Assembly (NCBI RefSeq): GCF_031998825.1
Contig: NZ_DAMACX010000016.1
Span: forward strand, 1-64,000
Direction of reading: 5' to 3'
DNA length: 64,000 nt
Source: Pseudescherichia sp031998825
GTDB lineage: Bacteria; Pseudomonadota; Gammaproteobacteria; Enterobacterales; Enterobacteriaceae
Under the pieces are notes generated by a model. That model was given only the letters and a program-made list of their open reading frames with translations, was not told where the DNA came from and searched no databases. The first letter of the stretch is position 1; every line of letters begins with the position of its first letter. Of the stretch, positions 17,664 to 26,443 are shown piece after piece. A program made the translations under genes and the position numbers.

Positions 17664-17858
17664 ATGTTTGGTAACTTAGGCGAAGCAAAAAAGTATCTCG
17701 GCCAGGCCGCGAAAATGCTGATTGGTATTCCTGACTATGATAACTACGTCGAGCATATGAAGACCAATCATCCGGACAAGCCTTACATGACCTATAACGA
17801 GTTCTTCCGCGAGCGACAGGAAGCACGCTATGGCAGCGGCGGAAGCAGCTGCTGTTAG
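17664..17858 (+). CDS. yjiX: YjiX, YbdD/YjiX-family small protein
   Basis: 64 residues (E. coli 67). The core block GIPDYDNYVEHMKTNHPDKPYMTYNEFFRERQEARYG is the family signature, and the end GGSSCC carries a C-terminal Cys pair. This family follows CstA-type pyruvate/peptide transporters (ybdD after cstA, yjiX after btsT); its role is unknown. It lies eight bases before yjiA. Confidence 0.9.
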   Translation: MFGNLGEAKKYLGQAAKMLIGIPDYDNYVEHMKTNHPDKPYMTYNEFFRERQEARYGSGGSSCC

Positions 17859-17866
17859 GAGACACT

Positions 17867-18823
17867 ATGACACCCATTGCAGTAACGCTTCTTACCGGTT
17901 TTCTTGGCGCGGGCAAAACCACCCTGCTGCGCCACATCCTCAACGAGCAGCACGGCTACAAGATTGCGGTCATTGAGAACGAGTTTGGCGAAGTCTCCGT
18001 TGATGACCAGCTGATTGGCGATCGCGCTACGCAGATCAAAACCCTGACCAACGGCTGCATCTGCTGCTCTCGCTCTAACGAGCTGGAGAGCGCCCTGCTG
18101 GATCTGCTCGACGGCCTCGACCGGGGCGATATCGCTTTTGACCGGCTGGTGATCGAGTGCACCGGCATGGCCGATCCCGGCCCGATTATTCAGACCTTCT
18201 TCTCCCACGAGATCCTTTGCCAGCGTTACCTGCTGGACGGCGTTATTGCCCTGGTGGATGCGGTGCACGCCGACGGGCAGATGAATCAATTCACCCTTGC
18301 CCAGTCGCAGGTAGGCTACGCCGACCGTATTCTGCTGACCAAAACCGACGTGGCGGACAGCGCCGAGGCCCTACGCGAACGGCTACAGCGCATCAACGCC
18401 CGCGCGCCGATCTACACCGTGACCCACGGTGACATCGATCTGGCGCTGCTGTTTGACACTAACGGTTTTATGCTGGAGGAGAACGTGGTGCCCGCGAAAC
18501 CGCGCTTCCACTTTATGGCGGACAAGCAGAACGCTATCTCGTCGATTGTGGTGGAGCTGGACTACCCGGTAGAGATTGGCGCGGTCTCCCGGGTGATGGA
18601 GAACCTGCTGCTCAGCTTTGCCGAGAGGCTGCTGCGCTACAAGGGAATGCTGTGGATCGACGGCGAACCCAACCGCCTGCTGTTTCAGGGCGTGCAGCGT
18701 CTCTACAGCGCCGACTGGGATCGTCCCTGGGACGACGAGCAGCCGCACAGCACGCTGGTGTTTATCGGCGTTCAGCTGCCAGAGGATGAGATCCGGGCGG
18801 CGTTTGCGGAACTGAAAAAATAA
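17867..18823 (+). CDS. yjiA: YjiA, G3E-family (COG0523) metal-binding GTPase
   Basis: 318 residues (same as E. coli). Walker A GFLGAGKTTLL is at residues 10-20, the Cys metal motif GCICCS near residue 63, and a Walker B/switch ECTGMADP near 103. NKxD is replaced by the family's TKTD near 155. The C-terminal domain starts near residue 220. The structure of E. coli YjiA binds zinc and other metals at the Cys motif; the physiological target is unsettled. Confidence 0.93.
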   Translation: MTPIAVTLLTGFLGAGKTTLLRHILNEQHGYKIAVIENEFGEVSVDDQLIGDRATQIKTLTNGCICCSRSNELESALLDLLDGLDRGDIAFDRLVIECTGMADPGPIIQTFFSHEILCQRYLLDGVIALVDAVHADGQMNQFTLAQSQVGYADRILLTKTDVADSAEALRERLQRINARAPIYTVTHGDIDLALLFDTNGFMLEENVVPAKPRFHFMADKQNAISSIVVELDYPVEIGAVSRVMENLLLSFAERLLRYKGMLWIDGEPNRLLFQGVQRLYSADWDRPWDDEQPHSTLVFIGVQLPEDEIRAAFAELKK

Positions 18824-18832
18824 TAATCATTA

Positions 18833-18864
18833 GAGGCCCGATGGCTTAACGCCTGTCGGGTCTC
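18833..18864. terminator. hairpin between convergent yjiA and brnA
   Basis: A nine-pair outer stem (GAGGCCCGA with TCGGGTCTC, one G-T pair) has an inner GGC/GCC pairing. T-rich sequence follows from 18869. It lies between the yjiA stop and the brnA stop and may serve yjiA. Confidence 0.5.
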
Positions 18865-18866
18865 GG

Positions 18867-19169
18867 CTATTTTTTATTTTGATCGCGCAGCATGGCTTCA
18901 CGCAAAATCGCGTTCAGGCGCGTCTGGTAACCTTTCCCAGGCCGTTTCAGCCACTCCATGACATCTGCGTCGATACGCACAGATGCTTGCGTCTTTAGCG
19001 GCCGATAAAATTTACCCCTCGCCGCATCGGACCACTGCGTGTCATCCGTTGCGGGAATATCACTGTAGTCGATATCCGCATCGGGTTTGGCTGCCAGAGC
19101 GTTAAGCTCCGTTTCTCGCTGAGTACTCAGCATGGATGCGCTACCGCGTTTATGCTTAACAATACTCAT
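18867..19169 (-). CDS. brnA: BrnA-family antitoxin
   Basis: 100 residues from the ATG at 19169 (MSIVKHKRGS), chosen because it overlaps the end of brnT by 14 bases, the normal brnT-brnA coupling. The C-terminal half is a ribbon-helix-helix-like DNA-binding region (SVRIDADVMEWLKRPGKGYQTRLNAILREAM). BrnA neutralises BrnT and represses the operon. Toxin comes first, the reverse of most type II pairs and typical of BrnTA. Confidence 0.88.
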   Translation of the reverse strand: MSIVKHKRGSASMLSTQRETELNALAAKPDADIDYSDIPATDDTQWSDAARGKFYRPLKTQASVRIDADVMEWLKRPGKGYQTRLNAILREAMLRDQNKK

Positions 19170-19443
19170 AACGGTTCCTCTCTTTGCGATCTGCTTTTCG
19201 CGCGCTGATGATCCGGATAACCTCTTCCCCGCTCTCAAAGCGAATCGTGTGTGCAACCAGAATAACAACAATGCCATGCACTAATCCGATCGTCTGCCAG
19301 CGATGTTCACCATTTTCATATCGATCCTGCATTGATAAATGTCGCGGATCGTCGAATACAAGAACAGCATCCTCAAACCTGATTCCATGCTTACGCAGGT
19401 TACTTTTAGCCTTGTTGACATCCCACTCAAACTCCGTTGGCAT
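19156..19443 (-). CDS. brnT: BrnT-family ribonuclease toxin
   Basis: 95 residues. The BrnT signature is clear: FEWDVNKAKSNLRKHGIRFEDAVLVFDD at the N-terminus, then ENGEHRWQTIGLV and a final RIISARKADRKERNRYE. BrnT is a RelE-like ribonuclease held inactive by BrnA. The pair sits between yjiA and the AraC gene, where E. coli K-12 has hsdRMS and mrr, so this is an insertion point for variable genes. Confidence 0.9.
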   Translation of the reverse strand: MPTEFEWDVNKAKSNLRKHGIRFEDAVLVFDDPRHLSMQDRYENGEHRWQTIGLVHGIVVILVAHTIRFESGEEVIRIISARKADRKERNRYEYC

Positions 19444-19636
19444 AGTCTACTCTTCCTTGATTGTATATACAAAAAAGCATATACAAAAAGAGTGCTACTC
19501 ACACTATCTTTGTGGGTTAACTATTCAGATCTGGAAGCTAGCTTCAGCAAATTACAAGGCTATATTGATCTTACTGGAAGAGGTACTCTGCACTGGCCTG
19601 TGATATAACAGTTAAAACCCCGTTGCGGTCACGCTC

Positions 19637-20380
19637 ATGATGCATCCTCGCCACATCAATCAGAGCTTTATCTACAAGCCCGGCATAGAGCTACGCTCCA
19701 CCTGGCAGAGCCGCCAGGCGTATAAAACGCACAGCCACGCCCAGCTGTCGGTCGGTGCCATTGTTGAGGGGCAAACCTGCTGCGTCTGCAACGGTGAAAC
19801 CTGGCTCCTTTCGCCTGGGGATCTGATCGTTATCCCCGCGCATGCCCCGCACAGCTGCAATCCGGTGGATGGGCAGCCTCGCAGTTACCATATGCTCTAC
19901 ATCGAAACCGATTTTCAGCCTGCGCCGCAGATCGTGCGGAGTGAATCGCTGTTTCATCACTATCTGCAAACCATTGAGGATCTCTCTGCTCACGCCGTCG
20001 AGACGCTGCTAGCCGCGCTTCCCGCTGGGCCAGTGCAGCCTGTTACGCTGCGCCCTACCAGCCAGCAGCTCAGGGAAACGTTTCTTGAAAACCTGGTGGC
20101 CCCACCTTCGCTGGATGTGCTGGCCCACCGGTTTTCGCTACGCAAGGAGACGCTGATCCGCACCTTTAAGCAGGATACCGGCCTGACGCCCGTTACCTTT
20201 CTGAATAGCGCCCGCATTGAGTTTGCCAAAACGCGCCTGCGCGCCGGGGCGGATATCGCCGATGTCGGCTACCAGAGCGGCTTTGCCGATCAGAGCCACT
20301 TCCATAAAACCTTTGTCAGCTACACCGCCGCCACGCCGCGCCAGTACGCCACGGGCCGATCAATATCTGACAATAATTAA
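19637..20380 (+). CDS. AraC-family transcriptional regulator with cupin domain
   Basis: 247 residues. The N-terminal AraC-type cupin (about residues 20-95, with HSHAQLSVGAIVEG and GDLIVIPAHAPHSC) is followed by a two-motif AraC helix-turn-helix (about 155-245, LDVLAHRFSLRKETLIRTFKQDTGLTP then IADVGYQSGFADQSHFHKTF). It lies 48 bases before a LysE-type exporter; regulators of this type commonly control the adjacent amino-acid exporter. Effector unknown. Confidence 0.9.
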   Translation: MMHPRHINQSFIYKPGIELRSTWQSRQAYKTHSHAQLSVGAIVEGQTCCVCNGETWLLSPGDLIVIPAHAPHSCNPVDGQPRSYHMLYIETDFQPAPQIVRSESLFHHYLQTIEDLSAHAVETLLAALPAGPVQPVTLRPTSQQLRETFLENLVAPPSLDVLAHRFSLRKETLIRTFKQDTGLTPVTFLNSARIEFAKTRLRAGADIADVGYQSGFADQSHFHKTFVSYTAATPRQYATGRSISDNN

Positions 20381-20428
20381 CGCCTTCTGCACCGTAGGAT
20401 GGTCTCAGTTTTCTTTTCTGAGGCCGCT

Positions 20429-21076
20429 ATGGATCTGTTACACACCCTGTTTCCCGCCGCGTTTGCCATGCTGGCACTATCGCACTTTGTCGCTCTGCTC
20501 AGCCCCGGTCCCGACTTTTTTCTGCTGACGGGCTATGCCATCCGCTACCGCCTGCGCGGCAGCATGGGCCTCTGCATCGGGATCGCCGCAGGCAACGCCG
20601 TCTACATTGCGCTGGCGATTATTGGCTGGAGCGAGCTGCGGCGCTCGCCGGTGCTGTTTTCAATTATCGAACTGGCGGGCGCGGCGTACCTGCTGTGGAT
20701 CGGCAGCCATCTTATTCGCAGCAGGCCGGGCAACCTGGCGCTGCGGGGCGTCGATGCGGGCTGCCCGTCATTGGCAAAGCAATTGCTGATGGGCCTGGCT
20801 TCGGCGTTGCTCAACCCAAAAAATGCCCTGTTCTACCTGGCGCTAATGACCTCGCTGCTGGGGGCTAACGTCACCCTGCTTCAGCAGTCGGTAAGCGGCA
20901 TCTGGATGGTGAGCGTGGTGCTGGTGTGGGATCTGCTGGTGGTGATGCTAATCGGTTTGCCGCCGGTGCAAAAACGCCTCTCGGCGGCGGTAGTGATTAT
21001 CGAGCGGATCGCCGGTGCGGTGCTGATGGGATTTGGATTATGGATTTTGGCAGCAGGGTTTTTTGCCCTGACGTAA
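20429..21076 (+). CDS. LysE/RhtB-family amino-acid exporter
   Basis: 215 residues from the ATG at 20429; the 20399 start would add ten residues lacking conservation. Six membrane segments are present, with the family motif SPGPDFFLLTGYAIRYRLRGSMGLCIGIAAGN at residues 20-60. It likely exports an amino acid or homoserine lactone-like compound. It is controlled, by inference, by the AraC gene just upstream. Confidence 0.9.
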   Translation: MDLLHTLFPAAFAMLALSHFVALLSPGPDFFLLTGYAIRYRLRGSMGLCIGIAAGNAVYIALAIIGWSELRRSPVLFSIIELAGAAYLLWIGSHLIRSRPGNLALRGVDAGCPSLAKQLLMGLASALLNPKNALFYLALMTSLLGANVTLLQQSVSGIWMVSVVLVWDLLVVMLIGLPPVQKRLSAAVVIIERIAGAVLMGFGLWILAAGFFALT

Positions 21077-21115
21077 GCCCGGCAAGCATCGTGCCGCCGG
21101 GCAAACAGGTGCATG

Positions 21116-22219
21116 TTACCCCAGCACCCGCCGTACGCAGGACTTAAATACCTTCACGCCGAGGGCCAGCGCGTCGCGGTCAAAGTGCATCTCCGGGTGG
21201 TGCAGGCCCGGCGTCAGGTTGGCCCCCAGCCCCCAGAAGCCGCCTTTGATCTGCGGACGCAGGCGCAGGTAGTGGAAGAAATCTTCGCTGCCCGGCGTAC
21301 TTTTCGGCTCGGTTAACCCGGCGTCGCCAAGCACCTCGCGAATAGCGCTGGCGATCACGCCGGTGGCGTCCTCGTCGATAATCGCCGCTGGCATCTCTTT
21401 CAGAATGCGGATATCAACGCTCGCGCCGTAGGCCTGAGCGCTGCTTTCAATTGCCCTCAGCACGCGTGCTTTCAGCTCCGTCATGCCTTCGTTCTCTGCC
21501 GAGCGCAGATCCCAAACCACCGTCGCCTCGGAAGGGATCGAGTTGGTTACCCCCGCGTCGCAGAGGAAGCGGGTCGCTTTGGCGCTCCAGGTCAGGGACG
21601 GCGACAGGTGAATACCGTTGACCGCCTGCACCGCATGCGCCCCGGCGTCAAGAGCGTTAACCCCCAGATGCGGACGCGCGCCGTGGGCCGCCTTGCCGTG
21701 AAAAATTGCTTCCACCGTGGCGGATGCAGAGTAGTACATGGCCGGAACCGCCTGCCCCATCGGGCACTCCTCCAGCGGGCGCAGGTGAAAGCCGAGCAGC
21801 ATATCCACATCGTCGATCGCGCCGCCTTCGGTCATGGCAATCGCGCCGGTGCCCAGCTCTTCCGCAGGCTGGAAGAGGATCTTCAGCCGTCCCTGCTTAA
21901 TGCCGCCTTCGGCAAGGATCTCCTGGGCGGTGGTCAGCACCACCGAGGAGTGGCCATCGTGGCCGCAGGTATGGCGTGCTACGTGCTGGCCGTCGATAAT
22001 ATGTCCGAGGGCATCCATATCGGCGCGCAGGGCCAGCACCGGCCCTGGACGTCCGCTCTCCAGCACGGCAACGATGCCGGTCGTGCCGTTGATGTTGCGG
22101 GTGACCTGGAACCCAGCGGCCTCCAGCTTATCAGCGATATAGGCTGAGGTTTTGAACTCCTCAAAGCCCAGCTCGGGGATGTGATGCAGATAGTTAAAGT
22201 GCTCTACGGTTTGCGACAC
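21116..22219 (-). CDS. M20-family amidohydrolase/peptidase
   Basis: 367 residues if started at the GTG at 22219, which has AAGGAG upstream; an ATG at 22267 would extend into a weak leader overlapping the previous gene. Metal ligands are readable: LRADMDAL, TCGHDGHSS, PAEELGTGA and the C-terminal HHPEMHFD. The dimerisation domain spans about residues 170-285. It likely splits an N-acyl or aminobenzoyl amino acid. It is the last gene of a YjiH-YjiG-hydrolase cluster; in E. coli the same membrane pair is followed by isoaspartyl dipeptidase IadA, an unrelated enzyme. Confidence 0.85.
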   Translation of the reverse strand: MSQTVEHFNYLHHIPELGFEEFKTSAYIADKLEAAGFQVTRNINGTTGIVAVLESGRPGPVLALRADMDALGHIIDGQHVARHTCGHDGHSSVVLTTAQEILAEGGIKQGRLKILFQPAEELGTGAIAMTEGGAIDDVDMLLGFHLRPLEECPMGQAVPAMYYSASATVEAIFHGKAAHGARPHLGVNALDAGAHAVQAVNGIHLSPSLTWSAKATRFLCDAGVTNSIPSEATVVWDLRSAENEGMTELKARVLRAIESSAQAYGASVDIRILKEMPAAIIDEDATGVIASAIREVLGDAGLTEPKSTPGSEDFFHYLRLRPQIKGGFWGLGANLTPGLHHPEMHFDRDALALGVKVFKSCVRRVLG

Positions 22220-22259
22220 GGCTGACTCCTTGACTGCCAGGCAGGTGAATTTATAGTTT

Positions 22260-22727
22260 TCAGGCAATAACGCTCATCACCAGCATGGCGATAACGGCGT
22301 TGAGAATGCTGACGCCCATCAGCAGCGGCCAGTATTTTTTCGGCACGTCAGCGACGCCGAGCAGGCGTCCCATGTACTGTAGCTGAGAGCCCATTAAAAA
22401 GATGGCCGGAGCCAGAATGGTGATCGCCGTGATATCCAGCGTGCCTTTGGTCAGCAGGCTCACCGCCACGCCGGTTCCCGCCGAGGAGGAGAGCCAGGCC
22501 GTCAGCAGCACGGTGATCGCCTCCCCCGGCAGGCCAAAAAGTCCCATCAGCGGCGCACAGATCTTACCGATAATCTGCATCACCCCCAGCAGGTTGAGCA
22601 TCTCGGCAATGACGTAGGCCATCAGCACGTTCGGCATCAGGTTATTGATGGCGATATTAAACCCTTTGCGGGCGCCAACCACGAATATATCAAACGGGTT
22701 GCCGGAGACTTTGGCTTGATTACTCAT
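22260..22727 (-). CDS. yjiG: YjiG-family inner-membrane protein
   Basis: 155 residues with four to five hydrophobic segments, resembling E. coli YjiG (GARKGFNIAINNLMPNVLMAYVI near the start, GLPGEAITVLL in the middle, C-terminal NAVIAMLVMSVIA). It is thought to act with the YjiH-like protein as a transporter of unknown substrate. Its ATG overlaps the preceding stop by eight bases, indicating coupling. Confidence 0.8.
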   Translation of the reverse strand: MSNQAKVSGNPFDIFVVGARKGFNIAINNLMPNVLMAYVIAEMLNLLGVMQIIGKICAPLMGLFGLPGEAITVLLTAWLSSSAGTGVAVSLLTKGTLDITAITILAPAIFLMGSQLQYMGRLLGVADVPKKYWPLLMGVSILNAVIAMLVMSVIA

Positions 22728-23403
22728 GGGTGAAATCCTTCTTGTAAACAGTATTTAACGCCAGACGCACTATGGCGGCACCAACAAATTTCAGGACAAA
22801 CATTAATATCAGAGGGATAATAATAGGGATGGTGAGCGAGGCGAACATCGCCGAACCAATAGAGAAGTAGTTATTAATCAGGCCGGCACCGGAATATTGC
22901 CATGCCCCCATAATCACCACGTCCTTCTGGCTAATTTTATTGCTGTCGTACAGCTCTTTGGTGAGTGCTGCCCCCGCATCGGTGCTCTGAAGATCGGTAA
23001 TCAGCGCCAGGCCGGTATAGCCAGGAATACCGAGCAACGGACGCAGCAGCGGCGTCAGCAGCTTATGGGCCGCGCGGATCGCGCCGTAGTGGGTGAAGAT
23101 TTCCAGCAGCCCGAGTGCCAGCATTACCGTCGGCACCAGCGACAGAGCGAAGAGGAAGCCCGCTTTGGCGCTGATGCCGCCGCTGCCGATGAAGGTGTTA
23201 GTCTCCGGCGACTTCATGGTGCCGAATGCCCCGCCGAGTGTAGTGAAGTCAAACGCCCCCAGCCACGCCATCCCCTCGACTTTAAAAAAGAAGCCGGAAA
23301 AGACCAGCAGAACAATAATCAGGGCAATCCAGGCTCCCGGCCCGACATGCCACTCATTTGCTTCTTCCTCTGCTGGACGCTCCAGCGTTTTTGATTCGCT
23401 CAT
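22720..23403 (-). CDS. yjiH: YjiH-family inner-membrane protein (nucleoside-recognition/Gate domain)
   Basis: 227 residues from the ATG at 23403 (MSESKTLERPAEEEAN), preceded by GGGAGGGGG. The Gate/nucleoside-recognition fold contains LLTPLLRPLLGIPGYTGLALITDLQSTDAGAAL, with conserved Asp/Ser residues. It is the first gene of the three-gene set with YjiG and the M20 hydrolase. LysR is divergent at 23723 and is the likely regulator. Confidence 0.8.
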   Translation of the reverse strand: MSESKTLERPAEEEANEWHVGPGAWIALIIVLLVFSGFFFKVEGMAWLGAFDFTTLGGAFGTMKSPETNTFIGSGGISAKAGFLFALSLVPTVMLALGLLEIFTHYGAIRAAHKLLTPLLRPLLGIPGYTGLALITDLQSTDAGAALTKELYDSNKISQKDVVIMGAWQYSGAGLINNYFSIGSAMFASLTIPIIIPLILMFVLKFVGAAIVRLALNTVYKKDFTHE

Positions 23404-23722
23404 CACTCCCCCTCCCATAACAAAAAACAGGTTTAATTTTCTGTGCGTTTTCAATTAAGCAGAAACCATGCCTCAATAATCGGCAGCGAAAAAATAATTT
23501 ATTTTAATGGTGACGATTAAGAGATAAGTAAATTAACTTCTCTCACCTATGCAGGGCACCAGCCTGGTGCATCTGTCTTTTTATGGTGCGTATATTTTCT
23601 TAATTTTTTCGCGGCTACAAAAAATAACCGGAAATTCGATTATCTATAAACATTGGGGATTATAAATGCCTGGCGATGAATGTTATTGTTGCTTTCAGGT
23701 CAACAGACAGGAGCCAGGCGCG
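23404..23722. other. divergent promoter region between yjiH-like and LysR genes
   Basis: About 320 AT-rich bases. It should hold the LysR protein's binding sites and both promoters. I see no ORF and no operator that I can name with confidence. Confidence 0.4.
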
Positions 23723-24619
23723 ATGTTTCATGAACGACAGGTAGGCTATCTCTACGAAGTCAGTATTCAGGGCGGCATCCGCCGGGCTGCGGATATGCTG
23801 GGCATCAACCCCTCCGTCGTCAGCCGCCAGATAGCCCAGCTGGAACGTGCGCTCCAGCTCCCCCTGCTGGAGCGGCGCGGGCGTTCGGTGGTGCTGACCG
23901 AAGCGGGACGCCTGCTGGCGGCAGACTACTTCGAGGGCCGCCAGCGACGGGAGAAGCTGGAGAGCCACCTGAAGGATCTGCGCCATATGCGCGGCGGCAG
24001 CGTCTCGGTAAAGATTGGCGGCGGGTTGATTACGACCTTTATTGACGAGGTGATGTGCAGCTTTGCGCGCTCTTATCCGCACGTGTTTGTGGATATCACC
24101 GTCGGCAGCATGCAGGAGATGCTCAACGAGATTGCCAGCGGCGACGCCGACATGGCGCTGGCGTTCGGCCCTATCGGCACGCCGGAGCTGAAACGGCACA
24201 GCTTTCAGTGGGGGCCGATCTGTGCGGTGGTCTCCCCCGATCACCCTATCGCCACCCGTCCCTCTATAACCATTCAGGCGCTGATCGAACACCGGCTGAT
24301 CGCCCTGACGGAGAACTTTGGCCTCCAGCGCCATATGAACGCGATGTTTAAAAGCGAGGGGTTGCAGTTCCACCCGGCCTACCGCTGCAACCTCTTCTCC
24401 ACCGCCATGAGCCTAAGCCAGGCGGGGCTGGGAATCTCATTTATGACCGAATACGCTGCCGCGGGGCCGATAAGCCAGGGTTGGCTGAAGGCGGTGCCGC
24501 TCGATCACCCCATCGCCAGCAGCGCTCAGTGTCACCTGCTGCGTAATTCGGATCGTCGATTTACCCCGGCGGCGCACCATATGTGGCGACTGCTGCGGGA
24601 TGCTTTTAGCGACAAGTGA
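23723..24619 (+). CDS. LysR-family transcriptional regulator
   Basis: 298 residues from the ATG at 23723 with CAGGAG upstream; the frame open from 23666 would add an unusual Cys-rich leader. The N-terminal helix-turn-helix spans residues 15-60 (GGIRRAADMLGINPSVVSRQIAQLERAL), and a periplasmic-binding-protein-like effector domain follows. Divergent to the yjiH-yjiG-M20 genes, which it probably controls. Confidence 0.88.
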   Translation: MFHERQVGYLYEVSIQGGIRRAADMLGINPSVVSRQIAQLERALQLPLLERRGRSVVLTEAGRLLAADYFEGRQRREKLESHLKDLRHMRGGSVSVKIGGGLITTFIDEVMCSFARSYPHVFVDITVGSMQEMLNEIASGDADMALAFGPIGTPELKRHSFQWGPICAVVSPDHPIATRPSITIQALIEHRLIALTENFGLQRHMNAMFKSEGLQFHPAYRCNLFSTAMSLSQAGLGISFMTEYAAAGPISQGWLKAVPLDHPIASSAQCHLLRNSDRRFTPAAHHMWRLLRDAFSDK

Positions 24620-24644
24620 AGCCGATGCGCAGAGTCAATTTTAC

Positions 24645-24809
24645 CTACTCCACTTCTCCCCGCCGCAGCCCGATATCTCTTAGCTGCTCGTTACTCATTT
24701 TTTGCAGGATACGCTGCGCTTGCCTACGAAGATGCCACTTTTTGACTGCTCGCCAGAGCAGCACAAAGCCGATAAAGGGCCTTTTTGCCCTATTTTCATA
24801 AAATTCCAT
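24645..24809 (-). CDS. yjiS: YjiS, DUF1127 small protein
   Basis: 54 residues, the E. coli YjiS length, starting MEFYENRAKRPFIGF. The C-terminal DUF1127 motif is intact (ILQKMSNEQLRDIGLRRGEVE). DUF1127 proteins are small basic Arg-rich proteins, some involved in RNA or phosphate/carbon control; the role of YjiS is unknown. It lies between lysR (convergent) and yjiR (divergent), as in E. coli. Confidence 0.88.
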   Translation of the reverse strand: MEFYENRAKRPFIGFVLLWRAVKKWHLRRQAQRILQKMSNEQLRDIGLRRGEVE

Positions 24810-24941
24810 TCTCTGCCTCCTCGCGTTGACTGAAGCACTATTTTCAGCGAGAGCGGCATAAACAATACAGACTCACAAAACAGTTTTGTTTTCCATACAG
24901 ATGCGCTAAAACGCTATCTGAATAGCGTCATCAGCACGGAT

Positions 24942-24967
24942 CTGTACTGGTTTTTTTATCTGTATGG
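24942..24967 (+). promoter_or_regulatory. candidate YjiR (MocR-type) operator repeats
   Basis: CTGTACTGG (24942-24950) and CTGTATGG (24960-24967) form imperfect direct repeats 18 bases apart just before yjiR. A further inverted copy, CCATACAG, lies at 24893-24900. MocR proteins commonly bind such direct repeats near their own gene. The assignment is inference. Confidence 0.35.
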
Positions 24968-24986
24968 CAAGAGAGAGAGATACAGC

Positions 24987-26399
24987 ATGGCACGTTACCA
25001 AAATCTGGCGAATATGCTGGCTGAGCGCATTGAGCAAGGGTTGTATCGCCACGGAGAAAAGCTCCCGTCGGTACGCAGCCTGAGCCAGGAGCATGGCGTA
25101 AGTATTAGTACCGTTCAGCAGGCGTACCAGACGCTGGAAACACGACAGCTTATTACCCCGCAGCCGCGATCCGGCTACTTTGTCGCGCCGCGCAAGGTTC
25201 AGCCGCCGGTTCCCCCTATGTCGCGGCCGGTACAGCGTCCGGTGGAGATCACCCAGTGGGATCAGGTGATCGACATGCTGAAAGGTCATAAAGATAAAGA
25301 GGTCATTCCCTTCAGCAGCGGCGCGCCCGATATTGAGCAGCCCAGCCTGCAACCGCTCTGGCGCGAGCTTAAACGCCTGGTACAGCACAATCTCAACGAG
25401 GTTCTTGGCTATGACTCTCTGACCGGCCGTCAGGAGCTACGGGAGCAGATCGCCCGCCTGATGCTAGACGGCGGATCGGTGGTGAGCGCGGAGGATATTA
25501 TCGTCACCAGCGGCAGCCAGAGCGGGCTATCGCTGGCCCTGCTGGCGGTGTGCCAGCCTGGGGATATCGTCGCTATCGAGTCCCCTACCTATTACGGCAC
25601 CATGCAGCTTCTGCGCAGCCTGGGTTTTAAGGTCATCGAGATCCCCACCGATCCGGAAACGGGCATGAGCGTGGAGGCGCTAGAGCTGGCACTTGACCAG
25701 TGGCCCATTAAGGGAATTATTACCGTGCCGAACTGTAATAATCCTCTCGGGTTTATTATGCCGGACGCACGCAAACGAGCGCTTCTCGCCCTTGCCCAGA
25801 GTCATGACATCGTGATTTTTGAAGATGATGTCTATGGCGAGCTGGCGACTGAGTATCCTCGTCCACGCACGATCCACTCCTGGGACATTGATGGCCGGGT
25901 AATACTGTGCAGCTCGTTCACCAAATCCGTCGCGCCTGGCCTGCGCGTCGGCTGGGTTGTGCCTGGCCGCTATCACGATCGTTTTCTGCAGATGAAGTAC
26001 GCCCTGCTGGGTAGCAATGTCCCGGTCACCCAGCTCGCGGCGGCAAGCTTTATCAAAGAAGGTCATTATCATCGTCATATCAGACGGATGCGCCATCTCT
26101 ATCAGCGTAATATGGCGATCTATACCTGCTGGGTACGGGAATATTTTCCGGAAGGGATCTGCATCACTCGCCCGATGGGCGGGTTTATGCTGTGGGTCGA
26201 GCCGCCCGAGCAGGTCGATATGGTGTGCGTGGCTAAGCAGCTGTGCCAGCTGAAAATCCAGGTTGCGCCGGGATCGCTGTTTTCGGCATCAGGCAAATAT
26301 CGCAACTGCGTACGCATCAACTGCGCGTTGCCGCCAAACGAGAAGCATCAGGCGGTGATGGAGAAGCTGGGCAATGCGGTAAAAGTGGCAATGGAATAG
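24987..26399 (+). CDS. yjiR: YjiR, MocR-type GntR/aminotransferase regulator
   Basis: 470 residues, equal to E. coli YjiR. Residues 1-70 are a GntR winged helix (KLPSVRSLSQEHGVSISTVQQAYQTL). A linker leads to a type I aminotransferase-like domain (100-470) with PNCNNPLGF, EDDVYGEL and the PLP-lysine region SSFTKSVAPGLRVGW. Such proteins use pyridoxal phosphate to sense effectors rather than to catalyse. Target genes are unknown; yjiS is divergent next door. Confidence 0.93.
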   Translation: MARYQNLANMLAERIEQGLYRHGEKLPSVRSLSQEHGVSISTVQQAYQTLETRQLITPQPRSGYFVAPRKVQPPVPPMSRPVQRPVEITQWDQVIDMLKGHKDKEVIPFSSGAPDIEQPSLQPLWRELKRLVQHNLNEVLGYDSLTGRQELREQIARLMLDGGSVVSAEDIIVTSGSQSGLSLALLAVCQPGDIVAIESPTYYGTMQLLRSLGFKVIEIPTDPETGMSVEALELALDQWPIKGIITVPNCNNPLGFIMPDARKRALLALAQSHDIVIFEDDVYGELATEYPRPRTIHSWDIDGRVILCSSFTKSVAPGLRVGWVVPGRYHDRFLQMKYALLGSNVPVTQLAAASFIKEGHYHRHIRRMRHLYQRNMAIYTCWVREYFPEGICITRPMGGFMLWVEPPEQVDMVCVAKQLCQLKIQVAPGSLFSASGKYRNCVRINCALPPNEKHQAVMEKLGNAVKVAME

Positions 26400-26421
26400 C
26401 CCCCTCCCTGGCAGGAGGGGG
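26400..26421. terminator. hairpin between convergent yjiR and dehydrogenase genes
   Basis: An eight-pair perfect stem CCCCCTCC / GGAGGGGG with loop CTGGCA begins right after the yjiR stop. The T tract is weak on the plus strand. It lies 22 bases from the convergent dehydrogenase stop. Confidence 0.6.
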
Positions 26422-26443
26422 ACAATCGTTTATTTACTGACAA

